Shown: positions 32,876-42,192, numbered from the stretch's first letter. The stretch is 64,000 bases of DNA from Methylotenera_A sp963701715 (GCA_963701715.1 CAVPAX010000005.1:323993-387992); one strand, 5' to 3'. Program-made: numbers and translations. The notes: a model not told the origin generated them from the letters alone.

Positions 32876-33592
32876 TTAAAACGGTAAAAATACTGCGGTG
32901 GCTAGGCTTTGCATCACGCGCGAAATCATGCGTTGTGATTTTTCCGCCAACGCAATGGCGTACAAATCGGTGCGGCCTATCATTTTGCCGAATTCGCGTT
33001 CAAAGCTTAAATTGCGGTCTTTGTCGCTAATCTCGTTGGTAAGCAGATACAAATTTCCATTGGCATCGCGCGCTGTAGAGAGCTTCCATGCAGCGATTTC
33101 GATATTGCGTGCGACGTTATAGACGCTTTGCGGGTCGATAGTGTCGGTTAAATAAAAATCGGTTTTGTTGCCATGTGCTTTCAGCAGCATGGTGTGCACG
33201 CCGACAATAAAAGGCAGTACGCGGTCGCCTTGATAATTGGCATCGAACGCCAGAAAAATGGCATCAGTACCTTGTTTGTTGTCGATTTCCTTAAATTGAA
33301 AATGATGCTGTGATTCACCATTGAATACCCAATCCACCATTTTTTCAGCAGGGTCGGGGGTGCTTTTGGCTAGCTCGCGTGGGTTTCGTTTATACAACTT
33401 CAGCATCAGCGTGCGCAGGCTTTGCGTGTTTTCTTCCAGTTCAACATCGGCCATGCGGTCGAAATCATTTTTGGCTAATTGGTTGGCCGAGCTTCTGTCG
33501 CCACGTTCGGGAATGGGCTTGTTTTCAAAAGGTGAATTGGCAGCACATGCGGTAACCAGGCTGCAGGCCATTAGCAACAACCCCAATCTCAT
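32876..33592 (-). CDS. Putative lipoprotein co-transcribed with phoR
   Basis: A 238-residue protein with a signal peptide and lipobox VTACA (cysteine 16). The mature part is helical and charged, with an early region of RGDRSSANQLAKNDFDR type and a later GTDAIFLAFDANYQGDRVLPF segment. I recognise only that similar uncharacterised lipoproteins occur in betaproteobacteria. It overlaps the phoR stop by four bases, in the place where phoU or pst genes often lie, so a role in envelope or phosphate sensing is possible but unproven. Confidence 0.72.
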   Translation of the reverse strand: MRLGLLLMACSLVTACAANSPFENKPIPERGDRSSANQLAKNDFDRMADVELEENTQSLRTLMLKLYKRNPRELAKSTPDPAEKMVDWVFNGESQHHFQFKEIDNKQGTDAIFLAFDANYQGDRVLPFIVGVHTMLLKAHGNKTDFYLTDTIDPQSVYNVARNIEIAAWKLSTARDANGNLYLLTNEISDKDRNLSFEREFGKMIGRTDLYAIALAEKSQRMISRVMQSLATAVFLPF

Positions 33593-34917
33593 GCTTGCAT
33601 GGTCACTTTTTTATGCACGATGCGAGATTTGGGGAACACGACGCTGAACGTGCTGCCTACGCCAAACTCACTGGTGATTTCCAGCTTGGCCTGATGGCGG
33701 ATTAATATGTGTTTAACGATAGAAAGCCCCAATCCTGTACCACCGGTTTCGCGGCTTCGGCTGCGATCAACGCGGTAAAAGCGCTCGGTCAGCCTGTCGA
33801 TATGCTGCTGCTCAATGCCGATGCCGGTATCGCGTACAGAAAACACGGGCTGTCCATTTTGCATAGCCCAGTTGATAAAAATATCGCCACCTTTGGGCGT
33901 ATAACGAATGGCATTGCTCACCAGGTTGCTGAAGGCGCTTTGCAGTTCTTCCTGTGAACCGATGACGTTAAGCGTAGGGTCGGCATCCAGGTGTATATTG
34001 TATTTAGCTTTGCCAAGGCTTTGGCTTAAACCAATCGCATCGTTTTGTATGCTTTTTAACAAAACACCCATATCAATTTCATCGTCGTTAGGATTTTCCG
34101 TGTTGCTTTCTATTGTAGAAAGCGTGAGCAGATCTTCGATGATGCGCCGCATGCGGCCGGTCTGTTCTTGCATCATGCTGAAATAATTTTTCAGGTTTTC
34201 CGGCACTGCGCCAGCCATGTCGCTCAGTGTTTCCAGAAAGCCGCCTACTACGGTGAGCGGCGTACGCAGCTCGTGCGAGACATTGGCAATAAAATCGCGG
34301 CGCATAATATCCACTTTTTCGAGCTGTGTCATATCGCTGCAAATCAGCAGTTTTTGTTTGGATGCAAATGGAATCAGCTGAATTTCGAAAATCACCTCAG
34401 GGTTACGCCAGGACTTGAGTTTAAAAGGCTCTTCAAACTCTTCGTTGTATAGGTAGGCAATAAAATTGCTGTCCCTGATTAAATTAACTATAGGCAGGTT
34501 TTTATCTGTGGCTAAATTCAGGCCGAGTTGATTTTCGGCGTGCGACGTGCACCATTCTATCTCGTTGCTTGGGCTGAGTATTACCAAACCATCCGGAATG
34601 GCATTGGCGGTGAGGTTAAAGCGCTCCAGCGCAGAACTTAATTGGGTTTGGTTTTCTATATTATTACGCTCATATTGCAATAGCGCGCTGAATACATCTT
34701 CCCATACGCCTGAACCTTCCGGGATTTCTTTCAAAACAGGGTTTTTAAACCAGAGATGTAATTTGTGCAGCCAGGCAATATGGCTACTAAGGTAAATGAG
34801 CAGGCCTGTTGATAATACGACTAATGCAACAGTTATGCTGCTTATTAGCCATAAAAATAGGCAGATTGCACTTAAGGCGCAAACGAATAAACCAGCTTTT
34901 ACGCGGATATCTATCAC
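33589..34917 (-). CDS. phoR: Phosphate-regulon sensor histidine kinase
   Basis: PhoR, 442 residues: two close membrane segments at the N-terminus (~residues 9-45), a PAS-like domain (~100-185), the phospho-acceptor box FIANVSHELRTPL (histidine near 216), and an ATPase domain with NLVSNAIRYTP, VRDTGIGI and GGTGLGLSIVKHI. It phosphorylates PhoB when phosphate is low. It starts with GTG 58 bases after phoB; a GTG is accepted because the conserved transmembrane part begins right after it. Confidence 0.95.
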   Translation of the reverse strand: MIDIRVKAGLFVCALSAICLFLWLISSITVALVVLSTGLLIYLSSHIAWLHKLHLWFKNPVLKEIPEGSGVWEDVFSALLQYERNNIENQTQLSSALERFNLTANAIPDGLVILSPSNEIEWCTSHAENQLGLNLATDKNLPIVNLIRDSNFIAYLYNEEFEEPFKLKSWRNPEVIFEIQLIPFASKQKLLICSDMTQLEKVDIMRRDFIANVSHELRTPLTVVGGFLETLSDMAGAVPENLKNYFSMMQEQTGRMRRIIEDLLTLSTIESNTENPNDDEIDMGVLLKSIQNDAIGLSQSLGKAKYNIHLDADPTLNVIGSQEELQSAFSNLVSNAIRYTPKGGDIFINWAMQNGQPVFSVRDTGIGIEQQHIDRLTERFYRVDRSRSRETGGTGLGLSIVKHILIRHQAKLEITSEFGVGSTFSVVFPKSRIVHKKVTMQA

Positions 34918-34975
34918 AAATTAGGCTTTTAAATTAAATGATGCCTAATTATAGCGAGGTTTTGTGTGGCTTGAA

Positions 34976-35671
34976 CTAACTTTCCTTGACTGCAGAGAGC
35001 CGATAACCCGATCCGCGCACTGTCTGTATTAAATCCTGATGGCCGGACACTGCAAGTGCATTGCGTAAGCGGCGAATATGCACATCCACCGTACGGTCTT
35101 CTACAAACACACGATCACCCCATACTTTATCCAGCAGCTGGCTGCGTGTATGTACACGCTCGGCATTGCTCATGAAGTAATGCAGCAGTCTGAATTCCGT
35201 TGGGCCTAAATCGATGTTGATATTATTGCCTGTTACACGATGCGTGGTCGGATCTAACAAAAGGCCTTGTATTTCAATCGGGTCATCGGTCATCTGCGGC
35301 GCGCGACGGCGTAACACTGCCTTAATGCGCGCATTCAATTCACGAGGACTGAAAGGCTTGGTCACGTAATCGTCAGCACCAACTTCCAAACCGCGTACCT
35401 TGTCATATTCGTCACCGCGTGCGGTCAGCATGATAATCGGGATAGACTTTGTGAGCTGGTCAGATTTCAGGCGCCGCGCATATTCAATACCGCTCATGCC
35501 GGGTAACATCCAATCAAGCAAAATCAAGTCGGGTAATGTGTTGCGTAATAACTCCTGCGCATGTTCTACGCTAAGCGCACGTATGGCATTATGGCCTGCC
35601 TGCGTGATGTTTAAGGCTAGCAGCTCTTGTATCGCAGGTTCATCTTCAATCACTAAAATATTCGCTGGCAT
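34976..35671 (-). CDS. phoB: Phosphate-regulon response regulator
   Basis: PhoB, 231 residues, an OmpR-type regulator. The receiver domain has EDE near the start, the phospho-acceptor aspartate in LILLDWMLPG, and the conserved lysine in TKPFSPRELNARIKAVLRR. The winged-helix domain has LLHYFMSNAERVHTRSQLLD and the recognition helix VDVHIRRLRNAL. A three-unit Pho box lies 33 bases upstream, so it very likely controls itself. Confidence 0.96.
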   Translation of the reverse strand: MPANILVIEDEPAIQELLALNITQAGHNAIRALSVEHAQELLRNTLPDLILLDWMLPGMSGIEYARRLKSDQLTKSIPIIMLTARGDEYDKVRGLEVGADDYVTKPFSPRELNARIKAVLRRRAPQMTDDPIEIQGLLLDPTTHRVTGNNINIDLGPTEFRLLHYFMSNAERVHTRSQLLDKVWGDRVFVEDRTVDVHIRRLRNALAVSGHQDLIQTVRGSGYRLSAVKES

Positions 35672-35703
35672 TTTTTGTCTCGATTAAGTAGCGATGTCAT
35701 TTT

Positions 35704-35732
35704 GTGACTTTAATATGACATATTCATGACAA
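35704..35732 (-). promoter_or_regulatory. Pho box, three direct repeats
   Basis: On the minus strand TTGTCAT, ATGTCAT and AAGTCAC follow each other with exactly four bases between, the 11-bp phasing of PhoB sites (consensus CTGTCAT). It lies 33 bases upstream of phoB and 117 upstream of the divergent MFS gene. Confidence 0.75.
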
Positions 35733-35848
35733 ATTTCAAACAATTTTTTTTAGATAAAATTTGAGGCGCAATTGCCATTTTGGGTATTTTGTAACACTAT
35801 GTAGCTTGTTCGAATAACAATGATATAACACTAATTTCAGGGGGTAGC

Positions 35849-37525
35849 ATGGCAGGTTTTTTATCCAAAGAATACATTACTGCACAGCCAAATTTTAATC
35901 GCTGGCTAGTGCCACCTGCCGCACTGGCTGTGCACTTGTCGATTGGCATGGCATATGGTTTTAGCGTGTTCTGGAAGCCGCTTGGCAACGCCCTGATGGG
36001 AGAGGATGGCAAGCCGCTGGCGGCCTGCGCAGCAGGTGCAACCACGTTTGGTGAAAAATTATCTGGTACGGCAAAAGCCTTGTTTGCGACTGACTGCAAC
36101 TGGACGCAATTTGATTTGGGCTGGATGTATACCTTGTTTTTTGTGTTGTTGGGTTGCTCAGCGGCACTTTGGGGTGGCTGGCTGGAGCGCGAGGGGCCGC
36201 GTAAAGCAGGCTTGGTTTCTATGCTTTGCTGGTGCGGAGGCTTGCTGATTTCTGCATACGGCGTTTATACCCACCAGTTGTGGATGATGTGGTTAGGAAG
36301 CGGCGTGATAGGCGGCATTGGATTGGGTTTGGGGTATATCTCGCCGGTATCCACACTTATTAAATGGTTTCCGGATCATCGCGGCATGGCGACAGGTATG
36401 GCAATTATGGGTTTTGGTGGTGGTGCAATGATTGGCTCACCCCTGGCGACAAAGTTAATGTCCTACTTTGCTACGCCTACCAGCGTGGGCGTTTGGCAAA
36501 CTTTTATCGCATTGGCTGTAATCTATGCCGTGTTTATGTTATGCGGCGCATTGGGCTATCGTGTCCCTCCTGTGGGATGGAAGCCAGCCAATTGGACTCC
36601 ACCAGATACTGCAAAAAACACCATGATTGCGACGCGTCATGTACATTTAAAAAATGCGCATAAAACACCACAATTTTGGTTGCTTTGGCTTGTGCTGTGC
36701 ATGAATGTTTCTGCGGGGATTGGCATCATTGGCGCTGCAGCACCGATGCTACAAGAGACCTTCGGCGGCGCCTTGATAGGTCAGCCGGACATAGACTTTT
36801 CTGAGATTAAAAAAGATGATGCCATGACAGCAGCCGCTGCAGCGGTGGGAGCAGGGTTTGTCGGACTTATTTCCTTATTTAATATTTTCGGGCGTTTTGC
36901 ATGGGCGACGTCGTCAGATAAATTAGGCCGTAAACGCACCTACTATATTTTCTTTATCCTTGGTGCTCTCATGTATTGCACAGCAACTTATGTGGCTGGG
37001 TTTAAATCGCTCGCTTTGTTCGTGGCCTGCTTCGCCGTGATAGCCTCAATGTATGGTGGCGGTTTCGCTACGATTCCGGCCTATTTGGCCGATATGTTCG
37101 GCACGCAGTTTGTAGGCGCGATTCATGGGCGCTTGCTTACTGCATGGTCAACTGCAGGTATTTTAGGGCCGGTGGTGGTGAATTACATGCATGACACCAG
37201 GCTTGAAAAAGGCATTCCATTTGACCAAATTTATGCGCCGATTTTTGTCGTACTGGCAGGTTTGCTGGTCGTGGGCTTTGTTGCCAATATGCTGGTGAAA
37301 CCTGTTGCCGATAAGTACTTTATGACGGACGCAGAACTTGCCGAGGTGCATAAAATCAGTCATGAAAAATCCCTGCAGAATGCGGCTGCGAGCGTCGCTT
37401 CAGATAGCGGGGCAGAACAGCATCCGGTTTTAGTTAAATTGGCTTGGGCTGCCGTGCTGATTCCAATCAGCTATGGGGTCTGGATGACCATACAAAAAGC
37501 TTGGGTGTTATTTAGTGGGGTTTAG
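35849..37525 (+). CDS. MFS transporter, OFA (oxalate/formate antiporter) family
   Basis: A 558-residue major facilitator with about 12 membrane segments. Family signs are NRWLVPPAALAVHLSIGMAY at the start, GLGLGYISPVSTLIKWFPDHRG between segments 4 and 5, and the mid-protein RFAWATSSDKLGRK loop. It is longer than OxlT (~420), mainly by a loop with charged residues in the first third and one near DFSEIKKDDAM. A GGGGG-type ribosome site precedes the ATG. The substrate may be a small carboxylate such as formate or oxalate, which would suit a methylotroph, but this is only by family. Confidence 0.82.
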   Translation: MAGFLSKEYITAQPNFNRWLVPPAALAVHLSIGMAYGFSVFWKPLGNALMGEDGKPLAACAAGATTFGEKLSGTAKALFATDCNWTQFDLGWMYTLFFVLLGCSAALWGGWLEREGPRKAGLVSMLCWCGGLLISAYGVYTHQLWMMWLGSGVIGGIGLGLGYISPVSTLIKWFPDHRGMATGMAIMGFGGGAMIGSPLATKLMSYFATPTSVGVWQTFIALAVIYAVFMLCGALGYRVPPVGWKPANWTPPDTAKNTMIATRHVHLKNAHKTPQFWLLWLVLCMNVSAGIGIIGAAAPMLQETFGGALIGQPDIDFSEIKKDDAMTAAAAAVGAGFVGLISLFNIFGRFAWATSSDKLGRKRTYYIFFILGALMYCTATYVAGFKSLALFVACFAVIASMYGGGFATIPAYLADMFGTQFVGAIHGRLLTAWSTAGILGPVVVNYMHDTRLEKGIPFDQIYAPIFVVLAGLLVVGFVANMLVKPVADKYFMTDAELAEVHKISHEKSLQNAAASVASDSGAEQHPVLVKLAWAAVLIPISYGVWMTIQKAWVLFSGV

Positions 37526-37593
37526 TAAAACTGCAATTTGCATTCACGCTTATCAGGTAAAATAGCAGTTTTTAGCACTTTATAGAGAATCAA

Positions 37594-38043
37594 TTGAATA
37601 AAATAAACATTAACTTAGATGGTTCAGGCAAAAAAATCGGTATTGTGCAATCGCGTTTTAATAGCAATATTGGCGAAGGCCTGCTGGAAGCTTGTTATGC
37701 AGAATTATTGAAACTGGGTGTAAAGCCGGAACATATCCGCATTGCTACTGTACCTGGAGCTCTTGAAACTCCGCTTATTCTGCAGCATATGGCGTTGAGT
37801 GAGGAATACGATGCGCTTATTGCTCTAGGAGCAATTATTCGCGGTGAAACCTATCATTTTGAGGTGGTTGCAAACGAATCCGCACGCGGAATTTCAGAAG
37901 TCCAACTCAATACAGGAGTGCCAGTCGCTAATGCGGTTTTAACTACTGAAGATGACGATCAAGCATTGGCTCGTATGCTGGTAAAAGGCACAGAGGCTGC
38001 ACAAGTGGCGATAGAAATGGCTAATTTGGTGGGTGCGCTATGA
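37594..38043 (+). CDS. ribH: 6,7-dimethyl-8-ribityllumazine synthase
   Basis: RibH, 149 residues, makes the lumazine precursor of riboflavin and forms a capsid-like shell. The substrate site is GRGETYHFE-like (IIRGETYHFEVVANESARGI) and the VPGALETPLIL segment is canonical. The start is TTG 37594 behind AGAGAA. It overlaps nusB by four bases; ribH-nusB is a widespread pair. Confidence 0.95.
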   Translation: MNKININLDGSGKKIGIVQSRFNSNIGEGLLEACYAELLKLGVKPEHIRIATVPGALETPLILQHMALSEEYDALIALGAIIRGETYHFEVVANESARGISEVQLNTGVPVANAVLTTEDDDQALARMLVKGTEAAQVAIEMANLVGAL

Positions 38044-38510
38044 GTGTGAGCAAGGCTGAAATAGGCGCGGTTAAAAAGCCAAAAATTAGTCAAAATCGTC
38101 GTAAGTCACGCGAGCTGGTATTAAAGGCTGTATATCGTGGCATGATAAATGACGGGGAGATAAAACAAATTATTCTGGATGCGCAAGACGATCCAGAATA
38201 TATAAAAGCTGATGAGGCATATTTTAAAAGTTTGCTCGAAGGAGTAACTAGCAAAATAGATGAGCTTGATCAGAAAATCTCAACGTTTATCGATAGAAAA
38301 CTTGAAGAATTAAGCCCTGTAGAGCATGCGATATTGCGCATTTCTTCATTTGAGCTCATGTATGACATGAGCATTCCATACCGTGTTGCCATCAACGAAG
38401 GTGTTGAGTTAGCTAAACTTTATGGTGGTGTTGATGGGCATAAATATATTAACGGAGTATTGGATAAAGTGGCTGCGAATGCAAGGCCGCAGGAGTTTAG
38501 ACGACAATAA
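38040..38510 (+). CDS. nusB: Transcription antitermination factor NusB
   Basis: NusB, 156 residues, an all-helical protein that binds boxA RNA with NusE in rRNA antitermination. The RKSRELVLKAVYRGMIN start, LSPVEHAILRISSFELMY and PYRVAINEGVELAKLYGG are family motifs. The N-terminus has a basic extension of some 20 residues. ATGA overlap with ribH. Confidence 0.95.
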   Translation: MSVSKAEIGAVKKPKISQNRRKSRELVLKAVYRGMINDGEIKQIILDAQDDPEYIKADEAYFKSLLEGVTSKIDELDQKISTFIDRKLEELSPVEHAILRISSFELMYDMSIPYRVAINEGVELAKLYGGVDGHKYINGVLDKVAANARPQEFRRQ

Positions 38511-38567
38511 GCATGCAAGACATTAAACAATGTTAGTAACTGCTCATACATTTGGGGGCTTAGAACT

Positions 38568-39398
38568 TTGAACGTATCAGATGCTATAGAGGTGGTTCGG
38601 CTGACGGATGTGGGTAGGCTTCGTGACCACAATGAAGATGCGGTTGCGAGTGATTTGTCGATTGGACTGTTGGTATTGGCCGATGGTATGGGCGGCTACA
38701 AAGCCGGCGAAGTGGCAAGCGAGATCGCGGTGCTGATGATAGCAGCCGAAATTACTGAATCCTTGCAGAATAAAACGCGTTTGAATAAATCTGCGCCAAA
38801 TTTATTGCCAGAATCGCAGATGCTGATAGATGCCGTTGAAAAAACCAATGCAGCAATTTATCAAATTTCGCAAAATCAACTGCAATGCGCTGGCATGGGC
38901 ACGACATTGGTTGTCGGAATTTTTACCGATAATAAATTGGTGGTGGGACATATCGGTGATTCGCGCATGTATCGCCTGCGTGCTAAAAATTTAGTGCAAC
39001 TTACAGAGGACCATTCGCTGGTGCAGGAGCAAATTAATGCAGGGGTCATTACTCAAGAACAAGCGAAATTGTCTAATAATAGAAACTTGGTGACGCGTGC
39101 GCTCGGTATAGACCCTGTGGTAGAGCTGGAACTGCAAGAGCTTGATGTTGAAGTTGATGACGTTTATTTGTTATGTTCTGATGGATTGTCAGATTTAATT
39201 GACGATGCGGAAATAGGTGAAATACTAGTTGAAGCTGATGGTAATATCGTACATGCCGCTAACAAACTTATACAATCTGCAAATGAAAACGGCGGCACAG
39301 ATAATATTTCGGTAGTGATAGCAACAATAAAAAAGACGTTTACGGCAGAAAGAAGCTGGATTAAAAATTTATTTGGAGGCGCTAAAATCGCCAAATAG
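38568..39398 (+). CDS. PP2C-type protein serine/threonine phosphatase (Stp1-like)
   Basis: A 276-residue PPM/PP2C phosphatase. Metal-binding motifs are DVGRLRDHNEDAV, VLADGMGGYKAGE, GHIGDSRMYRLR, LLCSDGLSDLID and NGGTDNISVV. The start is TTG 38568 with GGGGG about 14 bases upstream. FHA and HD-GYP genes follow, so it probably acts in a phospho-threonine signalling chain. No Ser/Thr kinase gene is in this window. Confidence 0.9.
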   Translation: MNVSDAIEVVRLTDVGRLRDHNEDAVASDLSIGLLVLADGMGGYKAGEVASEIAVLMIAAEITESLQNKTRLNKSAPNLLPESQMLIDAVEKTNAAIYQISQNQLQCAGMGTTLVVGIFTDNKLVVGHIGDSRMYRLRAKNLVQLTEDHSLVQEQINAGVITQEQAKLSNNRNLVTRALGIDPVVELELQELDVEVDDVYLLCSDGLSDLIDDAEIGEILVEADGNIVHAANKLIQSANENGGTDNISVVIATIKKTFTAERSWIKNLFGGAKIAK

Positions 39399-39455
39399 TA
39401 CAGTTTTTAATGGTGGTAAAAAAACGATAAACTAAGAAATATGACAAGGGTGATT

Positions 39456-40202
39456 ATGGCAAAGTTACATTTTTCGTTGGATGGCAACCCGTTAGGTGAG
39501 TTTGCATTAGACAAAGAGCGTATTACTATTGGGCGTCGCCCATCAAATGATATTCGTATTGATAATTTAGCAGTGAGCGGCGACCATGCAGCGATTACGA
39601 CTATAGGTAATGATTCATTTTTAGAGGATCTGGATAGTACCAATGGCACCTTGGTAAATAATAAATTGATAAAAAAACATGTGCTTTATCATGGTGATGT
39701 TATTGAGTTTGGTAAGTATCAGCTCAAATATGAAAACAAAACGCAGGAAAAAACGCCAGCGCATCACAATGGTTTCGAAAATACTGTTATCGTGCGACCT
39801 AAAAAGCTGATTGTTCCTGCGCCGGAAGTGGGTGCCGAGGCTGAACAAGTCTTTAATGAGGCAGGCGGTGCACCAACTACATCCATACCTACATCAGCGC
39901 CCGCACAGCAGATTTTCATTGAAACGTCTGCAAAGGAGCAGAAGACTGGTCATTTGCAGGTATTGAATGGAGCCAATTCTGGCCGCGATCTTTCATTGAA
40001 TAAAGCACTTACAACACTAGGCCAGCCTGGTGTGCAGGTGGCTGTGATCACCAAGCGACCGCACGGCTATTTTATTGCACATGTAGAGGGTGAAAAACCC
40101 CTAATAGTGAACGGCCAAAATATTGGTATGCAGGCTTATGAGTTAAATGACCATGATGTGATTGACTTGGTTGGTGTGAAAATGGAATTCTATCTAGCGT
40201 AG
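39456..40202 (+). CDS. Protein with two FHA domains
   Basis: A 248-residue protein with a canonical N-terminal FHA domain that reads phospho-threonine (GRRPSNDIRIDNLAVSGDHA, then DLDSTNGTLVN) and a degenerate second FHA-like fold at the C-terminus (residues ~165-248) that lacks the GR and SxxH residues. A Pro/Ala-rich linker joins them. I prefer ATG 39456 because AAGGG lies just before it; ATG 39441 would add five residues. It sits between the PP2C and HD-GYP genes. Confidence 0.85.
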   Translation: MAKLHFSLDGNPLGEFALDKERITIGRRPSNDIRIDNLAVSGDHAAITTIGNDSFLEDLDSTNGTLVNNKLIKKHVLYHGDVIEFGKYQLKYENKTQEKTPAHHNGFENTVIVRPKKLIVPAPEVGAEAEQVFNEAGGAPTTSIPTSAPAQQIFIETSAKEQKTGHLQVLNGANSGRDLSLNKALTTLGQPGVQVAVITKRPHGYFIAHVEGEKPLIVNGQNIGMQAYELNDHDVIDLVGVKMEFYLA

Positions 40203-40264
40203 CCTGGAATGTGATGACCAGTATTTTTGATATCTTTTAATTGTATTCTTCAGTTTAAATTTCT

Positions 40265-41890
40265 ATGCGAACTGTAGATATGCTCAATCAGCTCGATCGC
40301 CTCAATTCGATAGGCGTGGCGCTTTCAGCAGAGCGTGACAATAAGCGCCTGCTTGAAATCATCTTATTGGGTGCGAAAGAGCTTACCAACGCCGATGGTG
40401 GTACATTATATACGGTGACTGAGGACGCAAAGCTCAAGTTTGAGATTATGCGTACACTTAGCCTTGATATTGCGATGGGCGGTACTACGGGTAAGGATGT
40501 TCCATTTCCTCCACTACCTATTTATCTTGAAGACGGCAAGCCAAATAATAATATGGTTGCAGCTTACAGCGTGGTGAATGCTAAAACGGTTAATATCGCA
40601 GATGCTTATTTAACCGAAGGATTTGATTTCTCCGGCACGCGAAAATTTGATGAGAAGACGGGATACCGTTCAAAATCATTCTTAACTGTGCCGATGAAAA
40701 ATCATGAAAATGAAATTATCGGCGTTTTACAATTAATTAATGCAATTGATCCGCAGACTAATCAAATTATTGCTTTTTCTGAATCACATCAACGTTTAGT
40801 AGAGTCGCTTGCGTCACAAGCTGCAGTGGCACTCACCAACCACAATTTAATCGATGGCCTTAAAAATTTATTCGAGTCATTTATCAAACTGATTGCGGAC
40901 GCAATTGATGAGAAATCCCCATACACGGGTGGCCATTGCCAGCGCGTTCCGGAATTGACTATGATGCTGGCAGATGCAGCGGTTAAAACAGATGTAGGCC
41001 CGCTAAAAAGCTTTACCATGACCGAAAAGGAGCTCTATGAGCTCAAGATAGCGGCTTGGCTGCATGATTGTGGAAAAGTTACGACGCCAGAATATGTCAT
41101 GGATAAAGCGACCAAGCTGGAAACTATTTTTGACCGGATTCATTTGATTGACGAACGGTTTGAGTTACTTAAAACCCAGCGCGAAAATGCATGCTTGCGT
41201 AAAGCGCTGGCCTCCTCTAGAGATGGAAAAGTTGTAAATCCGCTGCAACTTGAGCATGAAATTAACGTGATTAAAAGAAAACTCGAGGAAGATAAAAACT
41301 TTATACGCAAGATGAATATCGGTGGCGAATCAATGCAATCAGAAGATTTGCAGCGGATTAAAGATATTGCAAATTACGAATATTTGAATGATTCAGGCCA
41401 TACCGCTAAATTTTTGAGTGAAAACGAGATATATAACCTCATGATAGAGCGTGGCACCTTAACGCCAGAAGAGCGTATGGTGATTAACAATCATATTGTG
41501 GTTACCATTAGCATGCTGGATGCGCTCACTTACCCTAAAGACTTGCAACGTGTACCTGAGTATGCAGGAGGGCATCATGAGCGAATGGATGGCAAAGGGT
41601 ACCCAAAAGGTTTGACGCGTGATCAAATGTCGATACCAGCGCGCATGATGGGGATTGCTGATATTTTTGAGGCGTTAACTTCTAAAGACAGGCCTTACAA
41701 AAAAGCAAAAACACTTTCTGAAACGCTGAATATTCTAGGAAAAATGCGGCTTGATAATCATATCGATCCGGATATTTTTGATTTATTTATTCGTGAAAAA
41801 ATTTATTTACGTTATGCTGAAAGATTCTTAGAGTCCGCACAAATTGATGAAGTCGATGTTGCCAGCATTCCTGGATATATCGCTTCTTAA
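40265..41890 (+). CDS. GAF and HD-GYP domain protein (probable c-di-GMP phosphodiesterase)
   Basis: A 541-residue cytoplasmic protein: a GAF sensor domain (residues ~10-190) and an HD-GYP domain (~205-500). The catalytic HD pair is in WLHDCGKVTTPEY near residue 268, and HHERMDGKGYPKGL near 437 holds the GYP motif. Between them is a charged helical insertion of roughly 100 residues, longer than in most HD-GYP domains. It may break down c-di-GMP or a related dinucleotide under the control of the GAF ligand. It follows the FHA gene on the same strand. Confidence 0.88.
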   Translation: MRTVDMLNQLDRLNSIGVALSAERDNKRLLEIILLGAKELTNADGGTLYTVTEDAKLKFEIMRTLSLDIAMGGTTGKDVPFPPLPIYLEDGKPNNNMVAAYSVVNAKTVNIADAYLTEGFDFSGTRKFDEKTGYRSKSFLTVPMKNHENEIIGVLQLINAIDPQTNQIIAFSESHQRLVESLASQAAVALTNHNLIDGLKNLFESFIKLIADAIDEKSPYTGGHCQRVPELTMMLADAAVKTDVGPLKSFTMTEKELYELKIAAWLHDCGKVTTPEYVMDKATKLETIFDRIHLIDERFELLKTQRENACLRKALASSRDGKVVNPLQLEHEINVIKRKLEEDKNFIRKMNIGGESMQSEDLQRIKDIANYEYLNDSGHTAKFLSENEIYNLMIERGTLTPEERMVINNHIVVTISMLDALTYPKDLQRVPEYAGGHHERMDGKGYPKGLTRDQMSIPARMMGIADIFEALTSKDRPYKKAKTLSETLNILGKMRLDNHIDPDIFDLFIREKIYLRYAERFLESAQIDEVDVASIPGYIAS

Positions 41891-41896
41891 AACAAG

Positions 41897-42169
41897 TTAT
41901 TTTCTTAAAAATGTTTTTGTAGCTTCGATTAATTGAGTAAACTTTTTGTCAGAAACTTCGTGAAAAAACTCACCTCCTGGGATTAAATGTATATTGGGTC
42001 CAACTTTACAAAAACCCATGCATGGTGAATCTTCAACCGAAATAGAAATATTCTTTTTCTGTAACTGTCGTGTTAACTCTAAAATTATTTTTTTGCTTCC
42101 GCGTGCCGCGCATGAGGGATTATTAGGATTTGCGCGATAGTTAGTACACACTAATATTTTTTTTGTCAT
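41897..42169 (-). CDS. (2Fe-2S) thioredoxin-like ferredoxin
   Basis: A 90-residue protein with a thioredoxin-like 2Fe-2S fold. The cluster cysteines are seen as C-x11-C (CTNYRANPNNPSC) near the start and C-x3-C (CMGFC) near residue 50. Such proteins occur as NuoE-like or shethna-type ferredoxins; the partner is unknown. It ends 24 bases after the start of nothing else on its strand and follows lpxH by 23 bases. Confidence 0.85.
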   Translation of the reverse strand: MTKKILVCTNYRANPNNPSCAARGSKKIILELTRQLQKKNISISVEDSPCMGFCKVGPNIHLIPGGEFFHEVSDKKFTQLIEATKTFLRK

Positions 42170-42192
42170 TGAAAATTGGCAAATGTTCTAGA

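Noticed and set aside
37540..37593. FMN riboswitch before ribH
   Set aside because: The space is only about 70 bases and lacks the conserved RFN elements.
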